Assembly: GCA_019914995.1 (NCBI GenBank)
Contig: CM034144.1
Coordinates: 4,433,489 to 4,497,488, forward strand
Length of the DNA stretch: 64,000 bases
DNA from: Acanthochlamys bracteata
Taxonomy: Eukaryota; Streptophyta; Magnoliopsida; Pandanales; Velloziaceae
Direction: 5' to 3'
The translations under genes were made by a program, and so were the position numbers. Positions 22,780 to 34,492 of this stretch are shown piece by piece. Under the pieces are notes generated by a model. It was not told the origin of the DNA and ran no database searches. It saw only the letters and a list, made by a program, of their open reading frames with translations. Position 1 is the stretch's first letter. Every line of letters starts with the position of its first letter.

Positions 22780-25280
22780 TACTTTAATGAAAAGACTAAC
22801 TTAGCCATAAGGAGTATAAATAAGTACCCCATGAACCAAGGTAAGAGTCTAGTTCCGTGACAATAGTATCAGAGTCAAAATTGAGCCAAATAAAAATGAC
22901 AAGCGAAAACAATATTACCATTCACGAGAGAAGCAAGAGCAAGAGTAAGGCTTCCGAAAGCAGTAGGCAAGTAAAACAGAATTTTAGGAACTTGATGTCA
23001 TATATAGTACAAGGTTTGATAAAGTGGAGCTAGTTATGGCCGATCGGATGAATCAGTTCAAAATTATGTTAAAGCATTGAGAAGCTCGAAAATGTAAGAT
23101 AAGAGCTTTACGAAAAAATACTAGACATCTTGAATATAGTTACCGATTCATGCTCGAATCAAGATAGGCCCTTAAAGACTCTCTATTGGGCGATACTGAT
23201 ACTATTGGGAGGGAGGTCACGGCTCTTACGGAAGAGATCACAAGTTTGAGCAATGAGTCGAGAGATGTCAAACAAGACTGAGCCCTTTGTAAAATGACGG
23301 TTATAAAGGGAGAGTTGCCGCCATATCTTCAATTCAACTCCTTCGAAGGTTGACGCTCCAAGTCCTAAGTCGTACAAGGGGGCACGGAATGCGAAGAAGA
23401 TAGACGACTATTTGTATAGCTTAGAGCAACTCTTTAGAAGTGCCGGCATTACGAAGAACCCAAGTAAAATAGGCTATGTGACTCTATACCTCAAGAATAC
23501 CACAATAGTATGATGGAGGAGGCACGATGAGATCTAGCGGTGTGTATGTAGAATTGCCACATGGGATGAGTTCAAAAGAGAACTCAAGAAGCAATTCTAT
23601 CCACAAAATGCCAAGGACGGGGCAAGGATAAACATTCGGGTCTTGATACAGTGAGGCAGCATAAGGGACTATGTAAAACAAAATTAAAAGTTGATCTTAA
23701 CGATTCTTAACTTTGTAGAAGAGGAGGCTCTCTTTACATTTATGGACGGATTATAAGCATGGGTAAGGTTGGAGGTCCAGCATAAAAAAGCATTAACTCT
23801 ACAATTACGATAGCTGGTCCCTTATAAAATTTCGAAGGCCCGAAAAGAACAAACCTAATAAGAACTACAATGACAATGGTGGGGAAATGACCACCAATCT
23901 AAGGAGGCACCACACGACTCTGTAAAGTCAAAGTAGGCTCCAGCAAAGGCTAAAAAAGCAATGGTAATAATTGAAAAACAACCTTCAAAATGCTTACTTT
24001 GTGTTGGACCACAGTTGGCGAGGGATTACCGAAGCAAACTTTTCGCCTTACTTGAGACCATGGGCGAGCCACAAAAGTAAAACGAAGTGGTAAGGCCGGG
24101 TTCTTTACGACTCTTCCACTCCATCAAAACTAACGAAAATGTGTCGAGACGTGAGGTTAAACGACAATCGCACATAATGGCCAAGATTGATGGGCAAGAT
24201 GTATACGCCTTGGTGAATACATGAGTTACCCACAATTCTTTGAGGAGATGGGGCGAGAATGGCTAAAGACAGTCAGCTCAGAGCTCAAATCAATTTTAGT
24301 TGCTTACGGAGTAAAGGCTCACATAGGTGAGTGATATGCCCTAGTGGATTTGTAAATATAGATGATTATTCGATAGTCCTTGAAATGGAGTTTATAGATG
24401 GTGGAAAGCTATGCCGATCCCCTTTGCCAACTCCATATGGATCTTAGAAGATAAGAATACTTGCATAGTATCTTCGTCGTATGAAGCAAAATTTTCGAAC
24501 TAAAACTATTTCGGCCATACAACTATGGAAAAAGCCTACCCAACTCAAAAACGGCAAATGGCAATCTAAAAGGTTAAGACGAAGAAATCGCCACCCAAAT
24601 GAAAAAAAGACCAGTACAGTAAAAAGGAACAGGGCACGAGGTCACTTAGTATAACCCCTTATTTCATAGAAACTCGAGTGTTGGGACAACAAGGAATTCC
24701 ATAGCGCCACATAGTTGCAATGATTTGCATTGGAAAGTAGGTGGGAAAAAATGTCACGATATAACTATTTTGGCTTCTCTCCCTATCGTTGTGCCTTCTT
24801 AAATTTTTTTTTGCTTTGTAAAAATCTCTTGTAACTAAGATAAGCCTATTGCATGATGAAATACTATAGACACTTCGAATATTTTTGGTCAAATATAGAG
24901 TAGTGTAGAAATACATTAGATAGTTTAAATATTTTGAAAGGTGAAAATATTTTATATGAATATTTTGTAAGAACATTTTGAACCAATATTCTCCACCGTC
25001 CTATCAAAGTAATCTTTACAGTCCGTTGAGGAAATGGAATGGGTATAAATAAGAGAGCAAAGTTCTAATTGACCAGTTATCAAAAGTTGTAAAGGCATAT
25101 AAGTGCCAACAAAGAGTTATTTTCAAGCTCTTATCAAGTGTGTTTCTTATTTCCTTTCTTTCTCTCAAATCCATACAAGTTTATTAATTATCTTTGGTAG
25201 CTACTTTTGGTAAAGCTGACTTAGATAGAAGAGGTGTGCATAAGTACCACACGAGCCAAAGTAAAGTCTATGTCTATGAC
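22780..25280 (+). mobile_element. Decayed Ty3/gypsy element, gag plus protease start only
   Basis: The ends share a short LTR-like block (near 22825-22862 and 25236-25282: ATAAGTACC.CA.GA.CCAA). The first is followed by TAGTATCAGAGTC, a degraded primer-binding site (22865-22877). Gag is readable at about 23340-23900: SYKGARNAKKIDDYLYSLEQ, TLYLKNTT, WDEFKRELKKQFYPQN and YVKQN. At about 24190-24245 a protease start reads ALVNT*VTHN where an active enzyme has ALVDSGATHN, so the catalytic Asp is lost. RT and integrase are absent. Confidence 0.65.
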
Positions 25281-25785
25281 TATGTCGACAGGAACATCTT
25301 TTAGGCCTTTGTAATACATGTCTGATAGCAATTTCTAATGTATGGACAATGCATACAACAAAATTAAGTCCTTTACGTATATACTGCAACAGTGAACCTG
25401 TTTAAGATTGCATGTAGAAAACAATTTCATTTAAATGGTAACTATACGTACGTTGAAGTACAAGAAATGTTCAAGGATATAGAAAGAAAATTACAAAAGC
25501 AGTAAAAGTGCTTATGATGCAGTAAAAAGCTCTCTAACAAATAGTATCATATATAAGAGATATGATTGATATAAAAATAATATAGATAACTCCAATTGTC
25601 CTGTTGAGTGTAAGAATGCCTAGGATAAAAGGCTTCTAGATATTCTCTTGATTCTTACAAAACATCAGAACAATTAGGCATCAAAGTTTTATAATTCTTA
25701 AGAAATACTGAATCATTATAATAAAGAGAGAAAATTTTCAAGTTTATTCAACTCCAACTCTCTTCCTTATTATCACGTTTACACG

Positions 25786-26191
25786 TACAGATGCAAACTA
25801 AGGCCAGGCTAAATGGGCCGGCTCGCGGTCAAGTCAAATGGTCCGGAGTTTGGCCCATCCGGTACATAAATAGTAACAGGATCAAACCGACCCGATCCGA
25901 TCTAACAACGATATTGGGTCGACCCAGGCTGTTCGCCCTCTTGGTCATTGTGCGCGTTGACCGATAAACATTGACTCGTTGACCTGGTCAACATTGATCG
26001 TTGATCAGATCAACTATTAATAAAAATTATTTAATATTTATTTTTATCTTTATAATAATTTTGAAAAATATTTTTTAATTTTTATTATTTATTTATTATA
26101 TAAAATAAAAAATTAAAATAGATAAACGGGTCAAATCGGATTATGAAAAGTGAATCCGAGCCGACCCGGCCCTCCCATACTTGTACCTCTA
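25786..26191. mobile_element. Non-autonomous hAT element, 406 bp
   Basis: The left end TACAGATGCAAA and the right end (inverted: TAGAGGTACAAG) are degraded versions of the TAGAGATGCAAA terminus of the larger hAT at 28900-31832. Flanks TTTACACG (25778-25785) and CTTACACG (26192-26199) form an 8-bp target duplication with one change, as expected for hAT. Inside, it shares the GGGCCGG-rich subterminal DNA and the GTTGACC/GGTCAAC motifs of the larger element but has no coding sequence. Confidence 0.75.
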
Positions 26192-26199
26192 CTTACACG

Positions 26200-27264
26200 C
26201 ATATAAATAGACTCATTATCTATAAAATTTCTAATATAACATAACCTCAAACTTTAATAGTTTTAGTTCTAATAATATATTTGAATTTATTATAATCAAA
26301 ACTTTTAATATAACTAAATTCTGTAATAGCTTGACACGTGCTGCATCAGCTTATTATTAAAGGATCCCTATGAAACACTAAAATAGTCAATAATTTATGA
26401 GAAAGCTAAAATGTTTAAGCTGATAGTTCCTTTGTTGGCTTTCAGAGGAGCATGCCAACACTTGTAAACATATGGGACTTAGAACATTCTGGCCTTCATA
26501 GATGTCAACACCTGTAAACATATAGGACTTAGAACAATCTGGCCACATAAAATGAGGACTTTAGGTTGAATATAACTAATCAATATACGTACTAGTAGGC
26601 ATAACCTACAGTATTAAATTCTGATTCATATGTTCCACATAGTTCTATCAGTTCTAACTTACCTACTTGAAGCTGCAAAGTAGATGAAACATATGGTAGC
26701 AATATACTAGGTCTACCAATATTGCAACATACAATAAAAGTTAGCTTATATCTTTTCGCGCACAAACGGAATGCAACTACGGTAAAAACTGGAAGATTGA
26801 AGTCAGTACTTCACCGAAAAGATACTAGTAGTGCGGCCAGAAAGCGCTCCTTGTACCTAGAATGATTAATTTGCAGCATAAATATACAAGTCCATTAAGA
26901 GAAGTCGGAGATGACATTGAAAACTCCTAATAGGAAATAACGTTAAAAGACAATTGGAAACATACCTAGTAACAAGTGATTGCATTATGCTCAAACCTTA
27001 TCGATTCAAACATCACCAGCTGTTACAAAAATGTAACCTTGCCTAAGAAATATCTTCACAATCCCTCCTGCTCGAACATATAATTATTGAGTAACGGTAA
27101 TTCATTATGCTGGAGATTTGTAATCAGAAATTAAAATCTCAACAGAAGTACACTTACAGAGATATTGCCTTCTGAATAAAGGAAATAAAATCTAAATTGG
27201 ATGGAAAGTTCTCGGATAATTTTGCCCTAGAAAAATGATAAAAGAAATTTTGTGGAGGGATATA
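26200..27264. other. Intergenic, no gene seen
   Basis: There are no credible reading frames. A 50-bp tandem duplication at 26455-26554 is listed separately. Confidence 0.55.
26455..26554. repeat. Tandem duplication, 50-bp period
   Basis: CAACACYTGTAAACATAT.GG, then ACTTAGAACAWTCTGGCC, occurs twice, starting at 26456 and 26506. Confidence 0.7.
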
Positions 27265-27279
27265 TATGTGGAGGGATAA

Positions 27280-27690
27280 GGGAATTCTTTTTTTAAGGTA
27301 CTTTCGAGCACTCTATTTTTGGTTTATGACCGATGTGACTTCTAAATCTAATCTCCACCGTTGGATATAAAAATTATGAGTTAGAAATATACTCCACAAA
27401 ATTTCAGCTCAACCGGACCATGAATTCATCTCTATCTAGTAACTTTATCAAGATGATAGAAATGATATAATATATATTTTTTGAAGTTTTCATACTATCT
27501 ATCATCTTGATCAAGTAACTGGATGGAGATAAATTCGTGGTCAAATTGAGCTGAAATTTTGTGAGTACATTTCTAACTCATAGTTATTGATAACTAACTA
27601 TAGATATTGAATTTAGAAATTATCCCGACTATAAATCGAAAAAGGAGTATCCAGAATTGCATCTAAAAGGAGACTCCTTTATCTTTTCTC
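27280..27690. repeat. Foldback repeat copy A
   Basis: The two halves are reverse complements of each other, with the turn near 27480. The arms include TTATGAGTTAGAAATATA and ATTTCAGCTCAAYCGGA on the left and their complements on the right (27548-27590). It belongs to the same family as three copies at 34493-35737. The ends are approximate and lie in TA-rich DNA. There is no coding capacity. Confidence 0.75.
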
Positions 27691-27743
27691 TATATATAAT
27701 AAGAATGTGCGCACATCTCGCGTTCGCACACATAGTCTCCTGA

Positions 27744-27765
27744 CCGTCTGATCTTGATCAGACGG
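27744..27765. repeat. Perfect 10-bp palindrome near the outer end of the left arm
   Basis: CCGTCTGATC and its exact complement GATCAGACGG are separated by TT. The right arm keeps it at 34410-34431 with one mismatch. It could form a small hairpin or bind a transposase. Its function is not shown. Confidence 0.8.
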
Positions 27766-28017
27766 TTTGCTTTTTCGCGCTGCTCAGCGCATCTTTGCAA
27801 AATTTACGGAGATACTATTGAAGGGTATGTTTGTCATTACGTTCTATTTTTTCTCCCTTTCTCTTCTAATTTTCTTTTTTGTTCTCTCGTTGCAGCGAAT
27901 GTCTCCCTTCCACCAGCAATCGATTCCAGCAGCCGGCCGGCCTTGGTCCCCGCCCCTGCTTCAATTTTCCTCCTTTCTTCCATTTTGTCGACGAAAGTTT
28001 TGAGTTTTCCGCGATCA

Positions 28018-28140
28018 ATGTCCTCCTTCGATTCCAGCGACGAAGAAGAGAACGCTACAGCTACAAAGAAGCTTCGGCTCTCAGAGGAACAATCGACTTT
28101 CTTGGAAGAAAGCTTCACGGAGCACCACAATCTCAATCCA
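28018..28140 (+). pseudogene. Captured HD-Zip class II homeobox fragment, left copy
   Basis: Within an open frame of 152 codons (27754-28212), codons 90-129 read SFDSSDEEENA, then KKLRLSEEQSTFLEESF and TEHHNLNP. HD-Zip II proteins have an acidic stretch followed by RKKLRLSKEQSAFLEESFK and EHNTLNPKQK at the start of the homeodomain, so this is the linker plus helix 1. Helices 2 and 3, the leucine zipper and the CPSCE tail are absent, and unrelated sequence takes over after LNPV. It cannot bind DNA as a homeodomain. The frame upstream (27754-28017) does not look like HD-Zip sequence. Confidence 0.75.
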
Positions 28141-28329
28141 GTGATCATCCATCAAAGAATTTTGTTTTTAACCCATTTCGGAATAGAGTTTTGTGTTGGG
28201 ATTCAAAATTGATCCTTAGTACAAGGATCAATTTTGGGATATTCTTTTGAAATTTTTTTTATATTTGTTGGAATTACTAGATTGGTAGTTGTTGAAATTC
28301 TTGTTCCTGTAGTTTTCTCTTCTTCATTT

Positions 28330-28850
28330 CTTTTTAATTTGCTTCTAAGCAAGATTAATCTATAATTGTTGATGTGATCAAATTTCATTCTATTTTTAAT
28401 GATGTATCTGTTTTATGTTCTCTTGGTTTTCTATGGATTGGTATTTTAGAAGTTTAGAATCTATCCAGCGTTAATTCTTATGCCTATTACTCTGTTCTTC
28501 TGTTTTGTGGATTCTGTTTGCAGCTTAATAATGTATCTGTTTGATGTTCTTCGGGTTTCCTATGGATTGTATTTCAAAGTTTAGAACCTAACCAGTCCCC
28601 TTTTCAACTACAAATATCGATTCATAGTTGTTGGAATTTTTCTGTCTACAAGTTTTTTCTTCCTTATTTGTCTATTAGTTTGCTATTTGTAAGCAAAATT
28701 AATCTATATTTGTTGATGTGATCAAATTTCATTGTATTTTTAATGATGTATCTTTTTCATGTTCTTTTGGTTTTCTATGGACTGGTGTTTCAGAAGCTTA
28801 GAATCTAACATGTTAACTCTTATGCCTATTACACTGTTCTTCCTATAGAA
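28330..28850. repeat. Degenerate direct repeats next to the left arm
   Basis: A block of about 180 bp (AGCAAGATTAATCTATA, TTGTTGATGTGATCAAATTT, TTTTAATGATGTATCT, TTTCTATGGA, CTTATGCCTATTAC) at 28345-28500 recurs at 28690-28838. A shorter third version lies at 28527-28592. The right arm has only one copy, so the left side gained extra units or the right lost them. Confidence 0.7.
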
Positions 28851-28899
28851 TTAATTTTTCCAAACTTGTGGGAGGAAAATGTGCCCTGTGCTTATCAAC

Positions 28900-31832
28900 T
28901 AGAGATGCAAATATGGGCCGAGCTAAACGGGCCGGCCCACAGCCCGGCCATTTAGCTCGGTACTCGCCCACCCGGCCCGGTGAACAGTGACAGGACCGGG
29001 CCGGCTCGGCCCGGTGCAATGGGCAGGACGGGCCGACTTTGTTGGCTCGCCCGGCACTGTTCTGTTGACCTGTCAATATTGACTTTGACCTGATCAACGT
29101 TGACCGTTGACCAGGTCAAAAAAATTTGAAATTTTTCATTATCTTTGACGTCAAGATGGCCTAGGCCTTATGGCGATCGATAATTAGTAATACTACCGTT
29201 GGTAGAATCATCGCAACGAATTTTTTTTTTTTTATAAAAAATTCAACTTTTCATCTATAAATAAATCATTCTCATTCATTTTTCACATATTTTTCTCAAA
29301 TCTCATTTTCATTCTACTCAATCTTACACAAAATTATAAAAATATTTTTTTCTTACTTTATTTTTTAAATTCATATTTCTTCAATTCTCAAAATTTTAGT
29401 TGTTATTTGAATGGATCCAAATTTTCGTGCCATTAATCTTGATATGGATGACTATGGCATGGATGATCAAAATTTGGAGGAAATAGATCTTTGCTCAGAT
29501 ATGGAGAAAGGAGATGATATTCTTCCAACACAAAGAAGAAGTTTTCATCAAAGATGTAACAAAATTCCTCCAATTCCAAGTGTTGGAAGTAGTTCGCCCG
29601 TGGATCGACATCGACAACAACAAAACGCTCAAAAGTCCCAACTTCAAGCTCGGAACTATTTCACCGCCCGAATATACAAAGGTAAGTGATGGTACTCAAT
29701 CAAAAATGGCGAAATATAAGTTTTGCAATAAATTTTTAACTGCTAATCCTAGTGCAGGTACCCGACATTTAATAGCACATGGTAAAAAATGTGCTTCCAA
29801 AAACCAAATCGGAAGGGAACCTTCACAAACTCAACTTCAATTCAACACGGATGGCTCGGTAAGTACTTGGTCTTATGATTCTAATGTAGTTAGAGAATCT
29901 ATTGCCAGTATGATTTGTGCTATGGATTTACCTATTAATTTTGGTGAGTCATTTTTTTATGAAGAACATATTAAAAGAGCATATTGTCCACAATTCCAAA
30001 AAGTTAGTAGAACAACTACTAGAAGTGATATTATTATTTATTATAATAAAATGCGCACTATATTAAAATCTGAATTAATTTTTTTAAAATTTTCTATTGC
30101 GTTAACATCTGATATTTGGAGTGGTAGAACTAAACAAGATTATTTAAGTGTTGTTGCTCATTATTTAGATTCACAATGGATTATGCAAAAAAGAATTATT
30201 GGTTTTAGACTTATTGATTCCACAAATGATGCTAAAAATATTTCTGAGCGCATTATAAGTGTAGTTAAAGAATGGGGCATAAGCAACCGCATCGTCTCCA
30301 TCACCCTAGATAATGCTTCAGCAAATACCAAAGCAATTCGATTTCTTGAGATGGAGCTAAGCTCATACATGGGAGGAATTTTATTACATCAGCGTTGTGC
30401 CTGCCATATTATCAACTTAATCGTACAATCAGGTATGCAGCTGGTAAGTGATCAGATTAATGATATTCGCGTTGTTATTTCTTGGATTATTAGTTCAAAT
30501 CAACGTTTAGCTGAATTTAAGAGATATTGCATAGCAGAACATCTAAAGCCCCGAAAGTTCAACCTTGATATGCCAGTAAGATGGAATTCTACTTATTTAA
30601 TGTTGAAAAGTACTTTAGATTATAAAAATGTGCTTATGATTTTTTATAATACAAGAATGGGTAACAATATATTTACTGAAACTCATTGGATTATTGCTGA
30701 AAAACTTGTAGAATTTTTAGAAACTTTTTATGATGCTACTGTTTTATTATCTGGTGTTTACTATCCTACTTCTCCATTAGTTTTACATTCAATTCTTAAT
30801 ATAGCTACTATGCTACATTCGCATATAACAGATGAATTACTTGGACCTATAGTTACAATAATGACTAAAAAATTAAAAAAATATTGGTCTGATATTCCTC
30901 TTTTATATTGTTTTGCATTTATGTTAGATCCTAGATTTAAATTTGTATATTTTACTAATACTCTTACATATATTGGTATGTATTTAGATATTTCTGATAT
31001 TCAATTGCAAATAACTAACGCTCGAATAAGTCAGATGAAATTTATGATCTTTATGAAGTTAGGTTTGGTAATTTGCGAAATCAACAACAACAAGCGGCAC
31101 CGGCACAAACTCATCAAGGTAAGAAGAAAAAAACGATCAATTGATCTTTGATCTCCATCAAGCCTGGTTCAAGTTCAACACCATCTTTAACTTCAAGCAG
31201 CATGCAATCTTCTTCGGACTTGAACAAATATTTTGAAGGTGATACTGTCATTGTAGAAGACGATGAAAACCCAGAAAATTTTAATATTTTGAGCTGGTGG
31301 AAAACACATTCAACAAGATATCCAGTACTCTCTCAACTAGCACGTGATATTTTAACTATTCCCGCTTTTCAACGGTGTCTTGAAATCGCATTTAGTAATG
31401 CAAAATAGGAAGGATAATTGAAGAACGCAGAACACAACTTACTAGTGAGATGGTTGAAGTGTTAACTTGTTTGAAAGACTGAGAACTTGCAGTCAAAAGA
31501 ATGCAGCATACAACTCACAATGAAGACCTGACTGAATAATTTTCTGAATTATATTTAAATGAAAATATTCCAAGTACAAGTTCAAATGTATAATTATATA
31601 CATATTGCAAATTGTAATAATTTTTTTTATATTTAATAATAATTTTTAAAGTTATTTTTTAAGCTTTTTATATTTAGTAATAATTTTTAAAATTATTTTC
31701 AATTTTTTATATTTAATAATATTTTTAAATATTATTTAAATTTATTATTTTAAAAATAAATATATATAACAGGCTGCCGGGCCGGGTCTAAAATTTCAGA
31801 CTCGGGCCGGCCCGCCTGTTTTTGCATCTCTA
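28900..31832 (+). mobile_element. hAT DNA transposon, 2933 bp, with 8-bp target duplication
   Basis: The terminal inverted repeats are 12 bp and perfect (TAGAGATGCAAA at 28900, TTTGCATCTCTA at 31821-31832). The target duplication TTATCAAC is exact (28892-28899 and 31833-31840). GC-rich subterminal DNA with GGGCCGGCCC-type palindromes lies just inside both ends and contrasts sharply with the AT-rich interior. It carries one decayed hAT transposase gene. The exact ends point to a fairly recent insertion into the spacer of the inverted repeat. Confidence 0.95.
29411..31590 (+). pseudogene. hAT transposase, frame-broken
   Basis: The start is the ATG at 29411 (MDPNFRAINLDMDDYG). A frameshift near 29650-29690 leads into a 545-codon frame. 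It contains a degraded BED zinc finger (KYKFCNKF, SAGTRHLIAHGKKC, with the first Cys lost), the RNase H-like core start (ALTSDIWSGRTKQDYLSVVA), SITLDNASANT, CHIINLIVQSGM and MPVRWNSTYLML. A second shift near 31150 gives the hATC dimerisation region (NFNILSWWKTHSTRYPVLSQ, then ARDILTIP). A third near 31400 continues as GRIIEERRTQLTSEMVEVL and LTCLKD*ELAVK. A working enzyme would cut and paste elements with TAGAGATGCAAA ends. This one is inactive as read. Confidence 0.88.
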
Positions 31833-31840
31833 TTATCAAC

Positions 31841-33642
31841 CAGTTAATGTTTACTAATTCATCACATGATATTTAGTGCAGATGATGCAAAATCTTTGTT
31901 GAAAATTGTTTAATGCTTATTTTGATTTTAGTAAGCATATGGGGATTGGTCCTTCTGCTGTGACATGGTTGCTTGTCCTCCATAGTGCAAAGAGAAATAT
32001 TCACGAGCATTACCATTCAGTGTTGATGTTGTTGTTGCGATTTATGTCGGCATTCTCTTATGGAGGAGTGACTGGTTTCGTTTAGTCATCCAAGGACATG
32101 ACTCAAGCCAGAGGAATTGCTAAACTTGAAAAGGTCCTAACTCATCCACGCAGCAATAAAAGATTCTGACACTAATAAGGGATCTGTTGAAGTAGACCTT
32201 GTAGGTTAAGAGTGACAAAATTCCCAATGGGTTACAAGTTGTATAACTTTAGAGCATTTGGCCCTTCTCATGCAGAAGAAAAAAATGAGGCAGTTTCTGT
32301 ACTATTTTATATGGCAAATGTTGTATTAGTAGAGTACTTAGCTTTGTGTCATTAGCTTGTTTTGAAATGATTCAAAGTTAAAAAATAGTTTTTTCTGTAT
32401 GTTAATGTCTTCTGTACAAGACTTTAAGAAGTGCTTATGAATCTTGAATTGTTTTTCTTGAACTTCATTTTCTTGTAAATGACAAGCATATATATACATA
32501 TACTCAGTTGCATGCTTTTTTTAATTAGGGAAGATTGGTGATAAACTAGAGTAAAATGCCATTAATGATCTATAGCATATATAGATGTTAATTTGCTGTC
32601 TGGAATGAGACTGCTGATGGATACATCATCCAATGTTAATATTGAGATTGTAATGTATGCCCAACAGGATGCACATAGAAAGTTAGCAACTTCTCACTTC
32701 TCTAATAGACACCCAAAGGCAAACTTTACAGCATTTCAGCAATGCAATACATTGGCCATCATGTTACAAAACTTGGTGCAGTACTCTAAGTTCACAGCTC
32801 TAAAATGCTCACAAACTAACAAGTTAAAGAATACCCATTGTGAATACTTTCCTATGGAGAGAATCTCTTAACAAGAAATCCAATTGCTCTACACACACAA
32901 CTAAAATAAAACTAATAGCAAATGATCAAGCCTTCTCTGCAGTCTAACAAAATAATTACAAAGCAAACTAAAGACAGAAGCACTTTCAAGGCATCCAAGA
33001 AAACATTCAGTTAGATTTGGAAGTTAGCTCCGGCTGGCAGAAGGGATCGGTACAGCAGGAGTGAATGCCTATTAAATGCGTCTGTTGCTGCTGTCAACTT
33101 AGCCATCTTCGCTCTTTATCAACTTAGCCAGTTCCATTGCTCTCATCGTTACTTGAAAATTCTTGAAAATTTCAAAAAAATAATTCCAGTGCTAGTGTTA
33201 ACATGCAATTGTAGAAAATGGCTTAAAAAATTTAGGCATGAACAAATGCATGACTATGATGTATAAATTGAAATTACAGTAGCTTGTATTGTAATGAAGA
33301 TGATGCTACAAATAATGCATTGCATGGACATTACAGGTTGTAGCTTCAATGAAATAAAAGATTTTGCAACCTTTTCCATTCTGAATGCAAGTCACAATAA
33401 GCTTCTTCAAGTAAATAAACCCCTACAACCAACTAGATCTTAACAAAAGCTGAGTTACAATTTTCATAACACAACACTCCTCTTCAATATCATATAATAG
33501 TCATAGAATGATGAGCGGCAAACAATACAAGCACACAGCCAAGATCAATTACAGCACAATTCAACAAATTGCTTAACAAAAAAAGATTTTTTTTACCTTT
33601 ATGGTATAATCAACACAAAAGCACAAAGAAATAAACAAATAA
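31841..33642. other. Spacer between the inverted arms, no recognised gene
   Basis: There are only short frames. One at 32593-32871 (92 codons) and an interrupted one around 31935-32080 match no family I know. No MULE, helicase or other transposase is visible here. Confidence 0.45.
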
Positions 33643-34478
33643 AACACAGAACCCATAAAACAGAAGAACAAAATAATAGGCAAAAGAATTAACACTGGCT
33701 AGATCTAAACTTCTGAAACACCAATGCATAGAAAACCAAGAGAATATAAAACAGATACATCATTAGAAATAGAATAAAATTTGATCACATCAACAATTAT
33801 AGATTAATCTTGATTAGAAGCAAATTAAAAAGAAATGAAGAAGAGAAAACTGCAGGAAGAAGCATTTCAACAACTACTAATCTAGTAATTCCAACAAATA
33901 TAAAAAAATTTCAAAAAAATCCAAAAACTTATCCTTGTACTAAGGATCAATTACGAATCCCAACATAAAACTCTATTCCGAAATGGGTTAAAAACAAAAT
34001 TCTTTGATGAATTAACACTGGATTGAGAGTGTGGTGCTCCGTGAAGCTTTCTTCCAAGAAAGCTGATTGTTCCTCTAAGAGCTGAAGCTTCTTTCTAGTT
34101 GCAGCGTTCTCTTCTTCGTCGCTGGAATCGAAGGAGAAAATCGATCGCGGGGAACTCAAAAATTTCGTGGACAGAATGGAAGAAAGGAGAAGGAAGGAGA
34201 AAAATCGAAGCAATGGCGGGGACTAAGGCCGGCAGGCCGCTGGAATCGATCGCGGGCGGGAGGCCGGGGAGGGAGACGTTCACTGCAACGAGAGGACAGA
34301 AGAAAATGAGAAGAGAAAGGGAGGAAAATAGAACGGAAATAACAAACATACCCTTCAACAGTATTTCTGTAAATTTGCAAAGACGCGCTAAGCAGCGAGA
34401 GAAAGAAAACCGTCTGATCAAGATCAGACAGTCAGAAGACGATGTGTGCGCGATATGCCCACATCGTTGTCATAAATA
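33643..34478 (-). repeat. Right arm of the large inverted repeat
   Basis: About 836 bp that read on the minus strand like 27705-28520, including the outer palindrome, the HD-Zip II piece and the region rich in T runs. It lacks the extra direct repeats found inside the left arm. Confidence 0.85.
34019..34141 (-). pseudogene. Captured HD-Zip class II homeobox fragment, right copy
   Basis: The minus strand reads FSFDSSDEEENAATRKKLQL, then LEEQSAFLEESF and TEHHTLNP. At several positions it is closer than the left copy to HD-Zip II proteins (TRKK, QSAFLEESF, HHTLNP). The frame is continuous with MLRFFSF from 34213, while the sequence nearer the outer end lies in another frame (34421-34095), so an indel separates them. 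Only helix 1 of the homeodomain is present. Confidence 0.75.
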
Positions 34479-34492
34479 TATATATATTTAAG

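Larger units (their letters stand above)
27705..28520 (+). repeat. Left arm of a large inverted repeat carrying an HD-Zip II fragment
   Basis: About 816 bp that reappear in inverted orientation at 33643-34478. Matches run from a TGTGCGC-rich outer end, through the palindrome at 27744-27765 and the HD-Zip-like coding piece, to the inner end at CTTCTGTTTTGTGGATTCTG. The arms differ by scattered substitutions and small indels (I estimate 10-15 percent by eye). Confidence 0.85.

Noticed and set aside
28843..29097. Minus-strand frame of 84 codons rich in Arg, Pro and Gly
   Set aside because: It runs across the GC-rich subterminal DNA and the left terminus of the hAT element; the composition alone keeps it open.
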